Of a stretch of 64,000 nt of DNA, positions 1 through 11,610 are shown piece after piece (position 1 is the stretch's first letter; each line of letters begins with the position of its first letter). Both the position numbers and the translations under genes were made by a program. The notes under the pieces are model-generated. The model made no database searches. It was not told the origin of the DNA and was given only the letters and a program-made list of their open reading frames with translations. This DNA comes from Arthrobacter jiangjiafuii (GTDB lineage Bacteria > Actinomycetota > Actinomycetes > Actinomycetales > Micrococcaceae): assembly GCF_018622995.1 (NCBI RefSeq), contig NZ_CP076022.1, positions 1,984,001 to 2,048,000 on the forward strand, written 5' to 3'.

Positions 1-671
<671 letters not shown>

Positions 672-709
672 TTATCGAAGCGGCCGGTGGACACCCTTCC
701 GGCCGGCCC

Positions 710-750
710 GAGGAGCCCGCCGGGCCTCAACGGCCCGGGCGGGTGCCCTC
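710..750 (-). terminator. GC-rich stem-loop between sodA and gap
   Basis: A 17-nt arm at 710-726 pairs with 732-750 around a 5-nt loop, with one or two bulges. It lies about 70 bp downstream of the sodA stop on the minus strand. There is no clear U-tract, so it may be a weak terminator or an mRNA-stabilising hairpin. The inner sequence recurs with one difference at 53106-53124. Confidence 0.4.
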
Positions 751-821
751 GGACTCATCTTACGCGCCGGGTCTCTCAGGGGGACCCGTGCGGGAGCAGA
801 TTTGTGCCTTGGCGACGCTGA

Positions 822-1448
822 TTACGCGGGGAGAACCAGTCCGTGGGCGCCGTTGCGGGCAGCCTCGAAGCGGGTTGCCACGTCTGCCCAGTTCACGATG
901 TTCCAGAAGGCCTTGACGTAGTCTGCCTTCACGTTCACGTAGTCCAGGTAGAAAGCGTGCTCCCACATGTCCAGCATCAGCAGCGGGATGGTGCCCACGG
1001 GCACGTTGCCCTGCTGGTCATAGAGCTGCTCGATGACGAGGTTCTTGCCCAGCGGCTCGTAGGCCAGCAGTGCCCAGCCCGAACCCTGCAGCGACATCGC
1101 GGCTGCGGTGAACTGGCCGCGGAAGGCGTCGAAGGAGCCGAAGAAGTCATCGATGGCGGCAGCAAGCTCGCCAACCGGCTTGTCGCCGCCCTCGGGAGAG
1201 AGGTTGTTCCAGAAGATGCTGTGATTGACGTGGCCGCCAACGTGGAAGGCCAGGTCCTTGGACAGCTTCGGGATCGTGGCGAAGTCGCCCTTTTCGCGGG
1301 CTTCAGCCATCTGCTTCAGTGCCGTGTTGGCACCGGCAACGTAGGTGGCGTGGTGCTTGTCATGGTGAAGTTCCATGATCCGGGCCGAAATATTCGGCTC
1401 CAGGGCAGCGTAGTCGTAGGGCAGTTCCGGCAGTGTGTACTCGTTCAC
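822..1448 (-). CDS. sodA: superoxide dismutase, Fe/Mn family
   Basis: Converts superoxide to oxygen and hydrogen peroxide. The 208 residues match the usual family length and all four metal ligands are visible: H28 in LHHDKHH, H76 in [10 protein letters not shown], and D160 and H164 in [15 protein letters not shown] and QGSGW resemble the Mn-type or cambialistic members, but metal choice cannot be fixed from sequence alone. No signal peptide is present, so it acts in the cytoplasm. The start is GTG at 1448, with GGAGG six bases upstream. It appears monocistronic, flanked by whiA (same strand, 105 bp gap) and the stem-loop at 710-750. Confidence 0.96.
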   Translation of the reverse strand: MNEYTLPELPYDYAALEPNISARIMELHHDKHHATYVAGANTALKQMAEAREKGDFATIPKLSKDLAFHVGGHVNHSIFWNNLSPEGGDKPVGELAAAIDDFFGSFDAFRGQFTAAAMSLQGSGWALLAYEPLGKNLVIEQLYDQQGNVPVGTIPLLMLDMWEHAFYLDYVNVKADYVKAFWNIVNWADVATRFEAARNGAHGLVLPA

Positions 1449-1553
1449 AAAATCCTCCAGATAACGTCGGATCGGTCCTCCGGACGGCGTTTCCGCCCGG
1501 AAACCAAGGTGCCGCCGAAAGGCAGCAGACTTAGTCCATCCTATGACTTAACG

Positions 1554-2534
1554 CTACTCGTCAAGCATCTCAGGAGTCACATTGGCCTCAGTGCCCGGGA
1601 TGCCCAATTCGGCGGCACGCTTGTCCGCCATGGCCAGCAGCCGGCGGATGCGTCCGGCGATGGCGTCTTTGGTCATGGGAGGATCAGCCAGGTGCCCCAG
1701 TTCGTCCAGGCTCGCCTGCTTGTGCGCCACCCGCAGCTCGCCGGCGTAGCGCAGGTGCTCGGGCACGTCCTCGCCGAGGATGTCCAGGGCGCGGTCCACC
1801 CGGGCACCGGCGGCAACGGCGGCCTGGGCGGAACGGCGCAGGTTTGCGTCGTCGAAGTTCGCGAGCCGGTTGGCCGTGGCCCGCACTTCCTTGCGCATGC
1901 GGCGCTCTTCCCAGACCATCAGCGCGTCGTGGGCCCCCATGCGGGTGAGCAGCGCGGCAATGGTGTCCCCGTCGCGGATGACCACGCGGTCGATTCCGCG
2001 GACCTCGCGGGCCTTGGCAGCGATACCGATCCGGCGGGCGGCACCGACCAGTGCCAGTGCGGCCTCCGGTCCCGGGCAGGTTACTTCCAGGGAGGATGAG
2101 CGGCCTGGCTCGGTCAGGGACCCGTGGGCCAGGAAGGCGCCGCGCCATACGGCTTCAGCGTCGGCAGCTGAGCCGTTGACGACGGCGGACGGCAGCCCCC
2201 GGACCGGACGCCCACGGGCGTCCAGCAGGCCGGTCTGGCGGGCCAGGGACTCGCCGTCCTTGACCACGCGCACCACGTAGCGGTTGCCGCGGCGCAGCCC
2301 GCCGCCGGAGACCACAATGATGTCCGAGGCGTGGCCGTACACCTCGGCGATGGCGGCACGCAGCCGCCGGGCGGTGGACGCCAGGTCCACCTCGGCTTCA
2401 ATGACTATGCGGCCGGAAATAATGTGCAGTCCCCCGGCAAATCGCAGCAATGCCGATACTTCCGCTTTGCGGACGGAGGACTTTTTCACATCCAGCCGTG
2501 AAAGTTCCTCTTTTACTGCTGCGGTCAATGCCAC
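1554..2534 (-). CDS. whiA: WhiA, DNA-binding protein of the sporulation/cell-division regulator family
   Basis: WhiA proteins combine an N-terminal LAGLIDADG-like domain without nuclease activity and a C-terminal helix-turn-helix. In Streptomyces WhiA works with WhiB in the switch to septation; in non-sporulating actinobacteria its role is less clear. The protein is 326 residues, beginning [14 protein letters not shown], a typical WhiA start. The GTG at 2534 is preferred over upstream in-frame codons because AGGAGT lies 8 bases before it, and that ribosome site overlaps the TAG stop of yvcK. The C-terminus holds the HTH segment ([20 protein letters not shown]). It is the last gene of the conserved uvrC-rapZ-yvcK-whiA order. 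Confidence 0.95.
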   Translation of the reverse strand: MALTAAVKEELSRLDVKKSSVRKAEVSALLRFAGGLHIISGRIVIEAEVDLASTARRLRAAIAEVYGHASDIIVVSGGGLRRGNRYVVRVVKDGESLARQTGLLDARGRPVRGLPSAVVNGSAADAEAVWRGAFLAHGSLTEPGRSSSLEVTCPGPEAALALVGAARRIGIAAKAREVRGIDRVVIRDGDTIAALLTRMGAHDALMVWEERRMRKEVRATANRLANFDDANLRRSAQAAVAAGARVDRALDILGEDVPEHLRYAGELRVAHKQASLDELGHLADPPMTKDAIAGRIRRLLAMADKRAAELGIPGTEANVTPEMLDE

Positions 2535-2544
2535 AAATACACTC

Positions 2545-3570
2545 CTAGTTCTCCCCAAACATATCGTGGTACGCGGTGGCCAGGCGCAGCGGATCATGGA
2601 TCGGCCGCCCGGTCGCTGCCCCCACCTTACCGAAGACCGGCCGGCCTCCCATCCCGGCTACCGCCTCGGCAAACGCGTCCTGGTCCTCGATGACCGAGGG
2701 ATCGGCGAGGACGGCGTCCACGCGGAGATCCGGGGCATAGCGGCGGACCTCGGCCAGATGGTCGAGCGCCGACATGCCGGCTGTTTCCGTGGTTTCGTTG
2801 CTCAGGTTCATGGTGAGGCAGCGTTTGGCCTTGGTCTTGCACAGGGCAGTGCGCAGCTCCGGAAGCATCAGGTGCGGCAGGACCGAGGTGTACCAGGAGC
2901 CCGGGCCGAGGATGATCCAGTCGGCGCGCTCGATCGCGGTGAGCGCTTCGGCGCAGGCCGGGGCGTCGGCCGGGCTCAGCCGCACCTCGCTGACCTTGCT
3001 CTGCACCCCTGCGGCGGCCAGGCGCGCCTGCCCTGTCACCACCTCCAGCCGGGTGCCCTGTGCCGTGCGGCGCAGCACATCACCTTCGATGGTCAGCGGG
3101 TGCGTGGACATGGGCAGCACCTGCCCGCGGGCGCCGAGCAGCGCACCGGCCCACTGGAGCCCGGCGACGGGGTCGCCAAGGAGTTCCCAGAGGGTCACGA
3201 TCAGCAGGTTGCCCAGCGCGTGGTTGTCCAGGGATCCGCTGATCCCGGGCCGGGACTGGAAGCGGTGCTGCATGACATCCCGCCAGGTGCGCCCCCAGTC
3301 CGTGTCGTCGCACAGTGCAGCCAGGGCCATCCGCAGATCCCCGGGCGGAAGCACGTCCAGTTCATGACGCAGCCGCCCGGAGGAGCCGCCGTCGTCGGCC
3401 ACCGTGACCACGGCGGTCAGGTCAGTGGTCAGCAGGCGCAGGGCGGACAGTGACGCGGAGAGGCCGTGGCCGCCTCCAAGGGCGACGACGGCGGGGGCCC
3501 CGTCAGTGTCTCCGCCCCGGCCCGCGCCGGTCTGCGGAAGCACCGGCAGGGGCCCGGTAAGGAAGGTCAT
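2545..3570 (-). CDS. yvcK: YvcK/CofD-like gluconeogenesis factor (UDP-sugar-binding)
   Basis: The YvcK family (MgfK/CuvA) binds UDP-sugars and is needed for normal growth on gluconeogenic carbon and for cell-wall homeostasis. This protein has 341 residues. It shows the nucleotide-binding loop [12 protein letters not shown] near residue 31, followed by [15 protein letters not shown], and the family stretches [14 protein letters not shown] and [15 protein letters not shown]. It has no signal peptide. The ATG at 3570 immediately follows the rapZ TAG (no gap), and its own stop is 10 bp before whiA, so the three are very likely translated from one message. The first 26 residues are low-complexity and not part of the fold. 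Confidence 0.94.
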   Translation of the reverse strand: MTFLTGPLPVLPQTGAGRGGDTDGAPAVVALGGGHGLSASLSALRLLTTDLTAVVTVADDGGSSGRLRHELDVLPPGDLRMALAALCDDTDWGRTWRDVMQHRFQSRPGISGSLDNHALGNLLIVTLWELLGDPVAGLQWAGALLGARGQVLPMSTHPLTIEGDVLRRTAQGTRLEVVTGQARLAAAGVQSKVSEVRLSPADAPACAEALTAIERADWIILGPGSWYTSVLPHLMLPELRTALCKTKAKRCLTMNLSNETTETAGMSALDHLAEVRRYAPDLRVDAVLADPSVIEDQDAFAEAVAGMGGRPVFGKVGAATGRPIHDPLRLATAYHDMFGEN

Positions 3571-4470
3571 CTACTCGCGTCCCAGGTCGCGGTGGTGTGC
3601 ACTGACCGTCACGTGGGGCAGCTGGGCCAGCCGCTTGGCCAGTTCCTCCGTGACTGCCACGGAACGGTGCTTGCCGCCCGTGCAGCCCACGGCGATGGTG
3701 GCGTAGTGCTTGTTTTCCCGGCGGTAACCGTCGATGACCGGTTCCAGGGCGTCCACGTAGCGGTCCAGGAAGTCCCCGGTGCCGGCGGCACCCATGACGT
3801 AGTCGCGTACGTCGGCGTCCAGGCCGGTGTGCGGGCGCAGCTGCGGTACCCAGTGCGGGTTGGGGATAAACCGGACGTCCGCCACGTAGTTGGCGTCCAC
3901 CGGCAGCCCGTATTTGAAGCCGAAGCTCATCACGTTCAGCCGCAGCACAATCGGCCCGGACTCGGTGAAGAGTTCGGTGATGGTCGTGGCCAGGGCGTGG
4001 ACGTTGAGCTTGGAAGTGTCCACGATGACGTCGGAGGATTCCCGCAGTTCCTTGAGCACATCGCGTTCCGCGCCGATGCCGTCCAGGATGGAGCCGTCCT
4101 CCTGCAGCGGATGCGGCCGGCGGCCCTGCTCGAACCGGCGGACCAGCGTTTCGTCTTCGGCGTCCAGGAACAGCAGCCGGTAGGTGACGCCGGCTGCGCG
4201 CAGGTTGCTGAGCGCCTCGCGGATGTCCTGGAAGAGCTCCTTGCTGCGCACATCGATGACCACTGCCAGCTTCGGAATGGACTGGGGCATGCGGGATACC
4301 AGCTCGGTGAGGGTGCCCAGCATCATCGGAGGCAGGTTCTCCACCACATACCAGCCGTGGTCTTCGAGGGCGTTGGCGGCCGTGCTGCGACCGGCTCCGG
4401 ACATGCCTGTGACCACCAGCAGTTCCGACTCGTCGGGCTTGACCGGGGTCAGCGCGTCCTGTTCCATCAT
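3571..4470 (-). CDS. rapZ: RapZ family nucleotide-binding protein (RNase adapter family)
   Basis: RapZ proteins are P-loop NTPases. In E. coli RapZ guides RNase E to the small RNA GlmZ and controls glucosamine-6-phosphate synthesis; actinobacteria lack that RNA and the substrate there is unknown. Walker A GMSGAGRS is at residues 22-29, followed by LEDHGWYVVENLPP. The C-terminal domain contains IAVGCTGGKHRSVAV, the conserved RapZ signature. ATG at 4470 gives 299 residues; a second ATG follows at once, and the further upstream ATG at 4521 would add a non-conserved basic extension. The stop abuts yvcK. Confidence 0.94.
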   Translation of the reverse strand: MMEQDALTPVKPDESELLVVTGMSGAGRSTAANALEDHGWYVVENLPPMMLGTLTELVSRMPQSIPKLAVVIDVRSKELFQDIREALSNLRAAGVTYRLLFLDAEDETLVRRFEQGRRPHPLQEDGSILDGIGAERDVLKELRESSDVIVDTSKLNVHALATTITELFTESGPIVLRLNVMSFGFKYGLPVDANYVADVRFIPNPHWVPQLRPHTGLDADVRDYVMGAAGTGDFLDRYVDALEPVIDGYRRENKHYATIAVGCTGGKHRSVAVTEELAKRLAQLPHVTVSAHHRDLGRE

Positions 4471-4568
4471 CTGTTGTCCCGTCCTAGTGGTTTTTCGGCT
4501 CCCGGAGCAGCGCAGCCGCACGCTTGGGTGCCGGCTGCGCTGTATGGTGAGGCGGCTTACCAGCCTAG

Positions 4569-6575
4569 CTAAGTTTCCAGGATTTCGCCGGTGGTCATGT
4601 TGACGGCCGGCGCCGCGCCCGCCCCGCCCTTCGCCGCCAGCTGCGCGTGCACCGATGCGGCCAGCGCCGGACCGATACCGGGAACCCGCTGCAGATCCTC
4701 GGCGGAGGCGGTTCGCAGCTTCTTCACCGAGCCGAATTCCTTGAGCAGCGCGGCACGCTTGGCCGGACCCAGTCCGGAGATTTCATCCAGCAGGGACGCC
4801 GTCATCGATTTGGCCCGCTTCTGCCGGTGGAAGGTGATGGCGAACCGGTGGGCTTCATCGCGGATGCGCTGCAGCAGGAAGAGCGCCTCGGAGGCACGGG
4901 GCAGGATCACCGGGAAGTCGCTGTCCGGCACCCAGACCTCTTCCAGGCGCTTGGCCAGGCCCACCACGTAGATGTCGGTGATGCCCAGGTCGGCCAGGGC
5001 ACGGGAGGCCGCAGCCACCTGCGGCTGCCCGCCGTCGACCACCACCAGGTTCGGCGGATAGGCGAATTTTGTCCGCGGCGCGGCAGTGAGCGTATCGGTG
5101 AGCGGCTGGACGTCGGTGCCGGTGCGCTCGACGGGCAGCGTTGCGGGAGCATCGGGGTCGGCCGCCGGATCGGCGTTCTCCGCGAGGTAGTTGCGGAAGC
5201 GCCGGGAGATCACGTTGTACATCGCCGAGGTGTCGTCCCGCGCGGCGTCCCCGGTGATGGAGAACTTGCGGTAGTCCGATTTCTTGGGCAGCCCGTCCTC
5301 GGCCACCACCATGGACGCCACCACGTTGGTGCCGGAGACATGGGAGATGTCGTAGCACTCGATCCGCAGCAGAGCCACGGGCAGGTCCAGGGCTTCCTGC
5401 AGTTCCTGGAGCGCGGCGGAGCGGGTGGTGATATCCCCGGCCCGGCGGCTCTTGTGCAGCCGCAGCGCGTCAGCGGCGTTGCGGGCCACCGTTTCCATCA
5501 GCGCTTTTTTGTCGCCGCGCTGCGGGACCCGGATGTCCACCCGGGCACCGCGCAGCCCGGAAAGCCATTCGCCGAGCTCATCGGCATTGGACGGAAGCGC
5601 CGGAACCAGCACCTGGCGGGGAATGCGGTCGGTGGAGGCTGCCTCGCCGTAGACCTGCTGGATCAGGTGTTCCACGAGGTCCCCGGTCTCGGCGTCCTCA
5701 ACCTTTTCCACCACCCAGCCGCGCTGGCCGCGGATACGCCCGCCGCGGACGTGGAAGACCTGGGCCGAGGCTTCGAGTTCATCCTCTTCGAGGGCGAAGA
5801 TGTCAGCATCGGTGTCTTCGCTGAGCACCACGTTGTTGCGTTCGAAGACCTTCCGCAGCGCGGCGATGTCATCGCGCAGCCGGGCTGCTGTTTCATAGTC
5901 CAGCTCGGCGACGGCTGCCTGCATTTCCTTCTCCAGGGTGGAGATGAAGCGCTTGCCCTCGCCGGACATGAAGTCGCACAGCTCGGCGGCCAGGTCGCGG
6001 TGGTCCTCGGGGCTGATCCGGCCGACGCAGGGGGCTGAGCACTTGTCGATGTAGCCGAGCAGGCACGGGCGGCCGGTGCGCTCGGCGCGCTTGAAGACAC
6101 CGGAGCTGCAGGTGCGGACGGGGAAGACGCGCAGCAGGGTGTCGAGTGTCTCGCGGATGGCCTTGGCCGGGTAGAACGGGCCGAAGTAGCGGGTGTCCTT
6201 GCGCCGGTCGCCGCGCATGACCTGCGCCCGCGGGTACTTCTCCCCCATGGTCACGGCGAGATAGGGGTAGGACTTGTCATCCCGGAACATGATGTTGAAC
6301 CGGGGGTTGAATTCCTTGATCCAGGTGTATTCCAGCTGGAGGGCCTCCAGCTCGGTTCCCACCACCGTCCATTCGACGCTCGCCGCGGTATGGACCATTG
6401 CCCGGGTCTTGGGCAGCAGGCCCCGCGGATTGGCGAAGTAGGAATTCAGGCGGGAGCGGAGGTTCTTGGCCTTGCCCACGTAAATGACCCGGCGGTGCTC
6501 GTCACGGAAACGGTAGACGCCGGGGGCGGTAGGGATTTCCCCGGTTTTGGGCCGGTATGTTGCTGGATCTGCCAC
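4569..6575 (-). CDS. uvrC: excinuclease ABC subunit C
   Basis: UvrC makes both incisions in nucleotide excision repair after UvrA/UvrB damage recognition. The 668-residue protein has, in order: a GIY-YIG nuclease domain ([19 protein letters not shown], about 18-37), a UVR domain (about 210-245) that contacts UvrB, an RNase-H-like nuclease domain ([11 protein letters not shown] and VVVDGGQPQ), and tandem helix-hairpin-helix motifs near the C-terminus ([22 protein letters not shown]). The start is GTG at 6575, with TAGGAT 6 nt upstream and no Shine-Dalgarno, as in a leaderless message. It heads the rapZ-yvcK-whiA run, but a 98-bp gap separates it from rapZ. Confidence 0.97.
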   Translation of the reverse strand: MADPATYRPKTGEIPTAPGVYRFRDEHRRVIYVGKAKNLRSRLNSYFANPRGLLPKTRAMVHTAASVEWTVVGTELEALQLEYTWIKEFNPRFNIMFRDDKSYPYLAVTMGEKYPRAQVMRGDRRKDTRYFGPFYPAKAIRETLDTLLRVFPVRTCSSGVFKRAERTGRPCLLGYIDKCSAPCVGRISPEDHRDLAAELCDFMSGEGKRFISTLEKEMQAAVAELDYETAARLRDDIAALRKVFERNNVVLSEDTDADIFALEEDELEASAQVFHVRGGRIRGQRGWVVEKVEDAETGDLVEHLIQQVYGEAASTDRIPRQVLVPALPSNADELGEWLSGLRGARVDIRVPQRGDKKALMETVARNAADALRLHKSRRAGDITTRSAALQELQEALDLPVALLRIECYDISHVSGTNVVASMVVAEDGLPKKSDYRKFSITGDAARDDTSAMYNVISRRFRNYLAENADPAADPDAPATLPVERTGTDVQPLTDTLTAAPRTKFAYPPNLVVVDGGQPQVAAASRALADLGITDIYVVGLAKRLEEVWVPDSDFPVILPRASEALFLLQRIRDEAHRFAITFHRQKRAKSMTASLLDEISGLGPAKRAALLKEFGSVKKLRTASAEDLQRVPGIGPALAASVHAQLAAKGGAGAAPAVNMTTGEILET

Positions 6576-6587
6576 GCTTCCATCCTA
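6576..6587 (-). promoter_or_regulatory. leaderless-type -10 element of uvrC
   Basis: TAGGAT (6587-6582 on the minus strand) is followed by 6 nt and the GTG start. There is no ribosome-binding site, so transcription probably starts at or next to the start codon. Confidence 0.5.
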
Positions 6588-6646
6588 CGGTCGGCGCTGG
6601 TACCCCCTGCGCCGCCACAGGGGGCTTTCGCCGGACGCTGAAACGG

Positions 6647-7315
6647 CTAGCCTTCGGGCTTGCTCTGGTTGTAGCTGCCGGCGCGTTCCTGCCCGGACAG
6701 TTCGGCAATGGCATCCATGACCCGGTCGGTTGCCTGCCGGCGGGCGGGCAGCGCGTGGTCGGGTCCGGTTTTCTGGAAGTACAGCGGCCGCCCGATCTTC
6801 ATCGTGAAGTGCTGTGGTTTGATCCATTTCTTACCTGCGGGCTGCAGGTTTTCGGTTCCGATCAGACCCACGGGCACTACCGGTGCGCCCGAGGTCAGGG
6901 CCAGCCAGCCCACGCCGGTGCGGCCGCGGTAGAGCAGTCCGTCGCGGGACCTCGTCCCCTCGGGGTAGATCCCTATCCCGCTGCCCGCCTCCAAGCGGTC
7001 CAGCAGCGTTTTCAGGGCGGCAACGGACGCAGCCTGCTGGCCGCGCTCTACGGGGATGGATCCCACCCCCTCGAAGAACGTCCGCATGGCGGCGCCCTTG
7101 ACCCCGGTGCCGGTGAAGTATTCAGCCTTGGCGAAGAAGGCGACCGGCCGCGGCATCAGCGCCTGGGTCAGCACGCTGTCCAGGAAGGAGAGGTGGTTGG
7201 CCGCAACAATAAAGGCGCCGGAGCTGGGAACATTCTCCAGGCCGGTGACCGTGGGCCGGCACAGGGTGGCGATCAGGCCGCGGGTGGAGGCCCGGGTGAG
7301 GTCATAGACTCCCAT
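6647..7315 (-). CDS. 1-acyl-sn-glycerol-3-phosphate acyltransferase (PlsC family)
   Basis: PlsC-type enzymes acylate lysophosphatidic acid to phosphatidic acid at the membrane during phospholipid synthesis. The 222-residue protein has the catalytic NHLSFLD (H41-X4-D46) and the acyl-acceptor binding motif YPEGTRS near residue 118, both in the expected order and spacing. The ATG at 7315 (MGVYDLT) is chosen because homology-like sequence begins there; the frame stays open upstream but in an antisense-like shadow of the phosphatase gene. It overlaps the end of the HAD phosphatase by 14 bp, so the two are translationally linked. The acyl substrate cannot be told from sequence. Confidence 0.9.
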   Translation of the reverse strand: MGVYDLTRASTRGLIATLCRPTVTGLENVPSSGAFIVAANHLSFLDSVLTQALMPRPVAFFAKAEYFTGTGVKGAAMRTFFEGVGSIPVERGQQAASVAALKTLLDRLEAGSGIGIYPEGTRSRDGLLYRGRTGVGWLALTSGAPVVPVGLIGTENLQPAGKKWIKPQHFTMKIGRPLYFQKTGPDHALPARRQATDRVMDAIAELSGQERAGSYNQSKPEG

Positions 7316-8090
7316 TTGCGCAGGCCCCTTCCTGCGCACGGAAGCCGTGCTGTCCACTGTGCGGCTTGGTGAGGCTGTGCGGTTCGGTGAGGCTGTGCGG
7401 TTCGGTGAGGCTGCGCAGTTCGGCGAGCAGATCTTCTGCGGTGCCGACGACGGCAACGGCGCCTGCCGCTTCCAGTTCACCTGCAGCGGCGAACCCCCAG
7501 TCCACGCCAATGCAGTCCAGCCCGTTGGCTGCGGCGCCGTGCACATCGTGCCGGCGGTCCCCCACCATGACCGCCCGGTCGAAACTGCCCGCATGACGGG
7601 CCAGGGCGGCAGCGATGATCGTGGTTTTCCCGTCCAGGGCCGCTGCGGCCTGTTCATCGGCGGGAGAGCCATGGACGGAATCGAACAGAACCAGGAGGCC
7701 CTGGGTGGTGAGCAGCTCCATGGCCAGCGGCTCGGGCTTCTGGGTAGCCACGGCCACGAGGCAGCCTTCCGCGCGAAGCCTGGCCACCGTATCGGCAATT
7801 CCCGGGTAGGGACGGCTCTGTGCCATTCCCGCGGAGCGGTAACCGGCCCGGTAGATGGCGATGACCTCGTCAACACGGTCCGCGGGGACGCCGGCGATAT
7901 CCCGGAGTGAAGTCACCAGTGCCGGTCCGACCATGCGCTGCAGGTCGGCAGCCGGCGGAACGGGCAGCCCGCAGGAGGCCAGGGCGGCGCTGATGCCGCC
8001 GGTGATGGCCCCCGCCGGATCCACCAGGGTTCCGTCAAGGTCAAAGAGCACTAAGAGCCGGGATTCTTTCACCGGGACAGTTTCCCACAC
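7302..8090 (-). CDS. HAD-superfamily hydrolase, phosphoglycolate-phosphatase-like
   Basis: Predicted Mg-dependent phosphatase of the Gph/PGP subfamily. Motif I is LFDLDGTLVD (about residues 15-24), motif II ATQKPE, and motif IV MVGDRRHDVHGA with G-D-R-x3-D spacing. The helical cap lies between motifs I and II. After the fold the tail carries near-perfect repeats of SLTEPH, then an unrelated basic tail that overlaps plsC by 14 bp. The start is uncertain: GTG at 8090 gives 262 residues, GTG at 8072 (VKESRLLVLFDLDG) gives 256; neither has a strong ribosome site. Substrate is unknown; phosphoglycolate or a small sugar phosphate are possible. Confidence 0.88.
   Translation of the reverse strand: MWETVPVKESRLLVLFDLDGTLVDPAGAITGGISAALASCGLPVPPAADLQRMVGPALVTSLRDIAGVPADRVDEVIAIYRAGYRSAGMAQSRPYPGIADTVARLRAEGCLVAVATQKPEPLAMELLTTQGLLVLFDSVHGSPADEQAAAALDGKTTIIAAALARHAGSFDRAVMVGDRRHDVHGAAANGLDCIGVDWGFAAAGELEAAGAVAVVGTAEDLLAELRSLTEPHSLTEPHSLTKPHSGQHGFRAQEGACANGSL
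7357..7421 (-). repeat. 18-bp in-frame tandem repeats in the phosphatase tail
   Basis: Three copies of an 18-bp unit (7368-7385, 7386-7403, 7404-7421) plus a partial copy at 7357-7367. On the coding strand each encodes the hexapeptide SLTEPH or a close variant (SLTKPH). The first two copies are identical, which suggests recent slippage. Confidence 0.85.
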
Positions 8091-8104
8091 CTGCGGCCCG
8101 GGAC

Positions 8105-8140
8105 GGAAAAAGGTATTCCCGGTCGGGAATACCTTTTTCC
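8105..8140 (-). terminator. intrinsic terminator after uvrA
   Basis: A perfect 16-bp stem (8105-8120 with 8125-8140) around a 4-nt loop. The outer stem contains five A on one side and five T on the other, so each strand reads as hairpin plus T-run. It lies 44 bp after the uvrA stop and before the HAD phosphatase start. Confidence 0.88.
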
Positions 8141-8183
8141 ATTATGTCTAAAAAATACCCGGTCCGGCATTCACCGGCAGGGC

Positions 8184-11093
<2,910 letters not shown>

Positions 11094-11106
11094 AAATTCC
11101 ACTGTA
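11094..11106 (-). promoter_or_regulatory. leaderless-type -10 element of uvrA
   Basis: TACAGT on the minus strand (11106-11101), 7-nt spacer, then GTG. No Shine-Dalgarno sequence at usual spacing. Confidence 0.5.
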
Positions 11107-11120
11107 GTTCACCGGTTGGT

Positions 11121-11136
11121 TCGAAGAAGTATTCGA
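11121..11136 (-). promoter_or_regulatory. LexA/SOS box upstream of uvrA
   Basis: TCGAAG-N4-ATTCGA matches 10 of the 12 defined bases of the actinobacterial SOS consensus TCGAAC-N4-GTTCGA. It starts 15 bp upstream of the putative uvrA -10 and would cover the -35 region, a standard place for LexA repression. Confidence 0.7.
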
Positions 11137-11147
11137 CACCGCGGTGT

Positions 11148-11525
11148 TCACCGCAGGCGAAGAGCGGTCTCGACGTACGTGAGGGCTTCCTTCGCGTCCA
11201 GCCCGTTGGCGCGCACGGAATCAGCGAAAACGCGGGCGGCTTCGGCTACCCGGCGTCGTCCGTTGTCACCGGCGGCCGCAATGACGGTTCCTGCCCGCGA
11301 GCGCGTGGTGACCACTTCGGCCTGTTCGAGTTCGCGGTAGGCCCGCGCCACGGTGTTGACGGCCAGGCCCATCCGGGCGGCGAGCGCGCGGACCGGGGGC
11401 AGGCGGGTTCCGACGGCGAGGCGTCCCTCATTGGCGGCGTCGAGAATCTGCACCCGCAGCTGCTCAAAGGGAGGGACCGAGCTGGCCGCGTCGATGCGGA
11501 CCCAGGACAGGACGTCGTCGCTCAT
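11148..11525 (-). CDS. GntR-family transcriptional regulator, YtrA-like
   Basis: A 125-residue repressor-type protein with an N-terminal winged helix-turn-helix (about 15-80; LPPVRALAARMGLAVNTVARAYRELE is the recognition region) and only a short helical C-terminal tail. That length and lack of a large effector domain fit the YtrA subfamily, whose members often control ABC exporters. It lies 85 bp downstream of an ABC exporter pair on the same strand, so regulation of that pair is plausible but not shown. The ATG at 11525 has AAGGCGG a few bases upstream. It does not look linked to uvrA, which has its own promoter. Confidence 0.9.
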   Translation of the reverse strand: MSDDVLSWVRIDAASSVPPFEQLRVQILDAANEGRLAVGTRLPPVRALAARMGLAVNTVARAYRELEQAEVVTTRSRAGTVIAAAGDNGRRRVAEAARVFADSVRANGLDAKEALTYVETALRLR

Positions 11526-11610
11526 GGGACCGCCTTCTTCGTTTCAGTGCTGGAACCTCCCGGGATCCTCCGGCAGGACGGGCCGCTGCAGTTCACAGGT
11601 GCCGCTGTGT

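Noticed and set aside
4647-6038. Long plus-strand frame opposite uvrC
   Set aside because: Shadow of uvrC, whose GIY-YIG, UVR and HhH motifs are unambiguous.
7316-7876. Upstream extension of the PlsC frame
   Set aside because: It lies within the HAD phosphatase in another frame and adds no conserved sequence; the acyltransferase fold starts at 7315.
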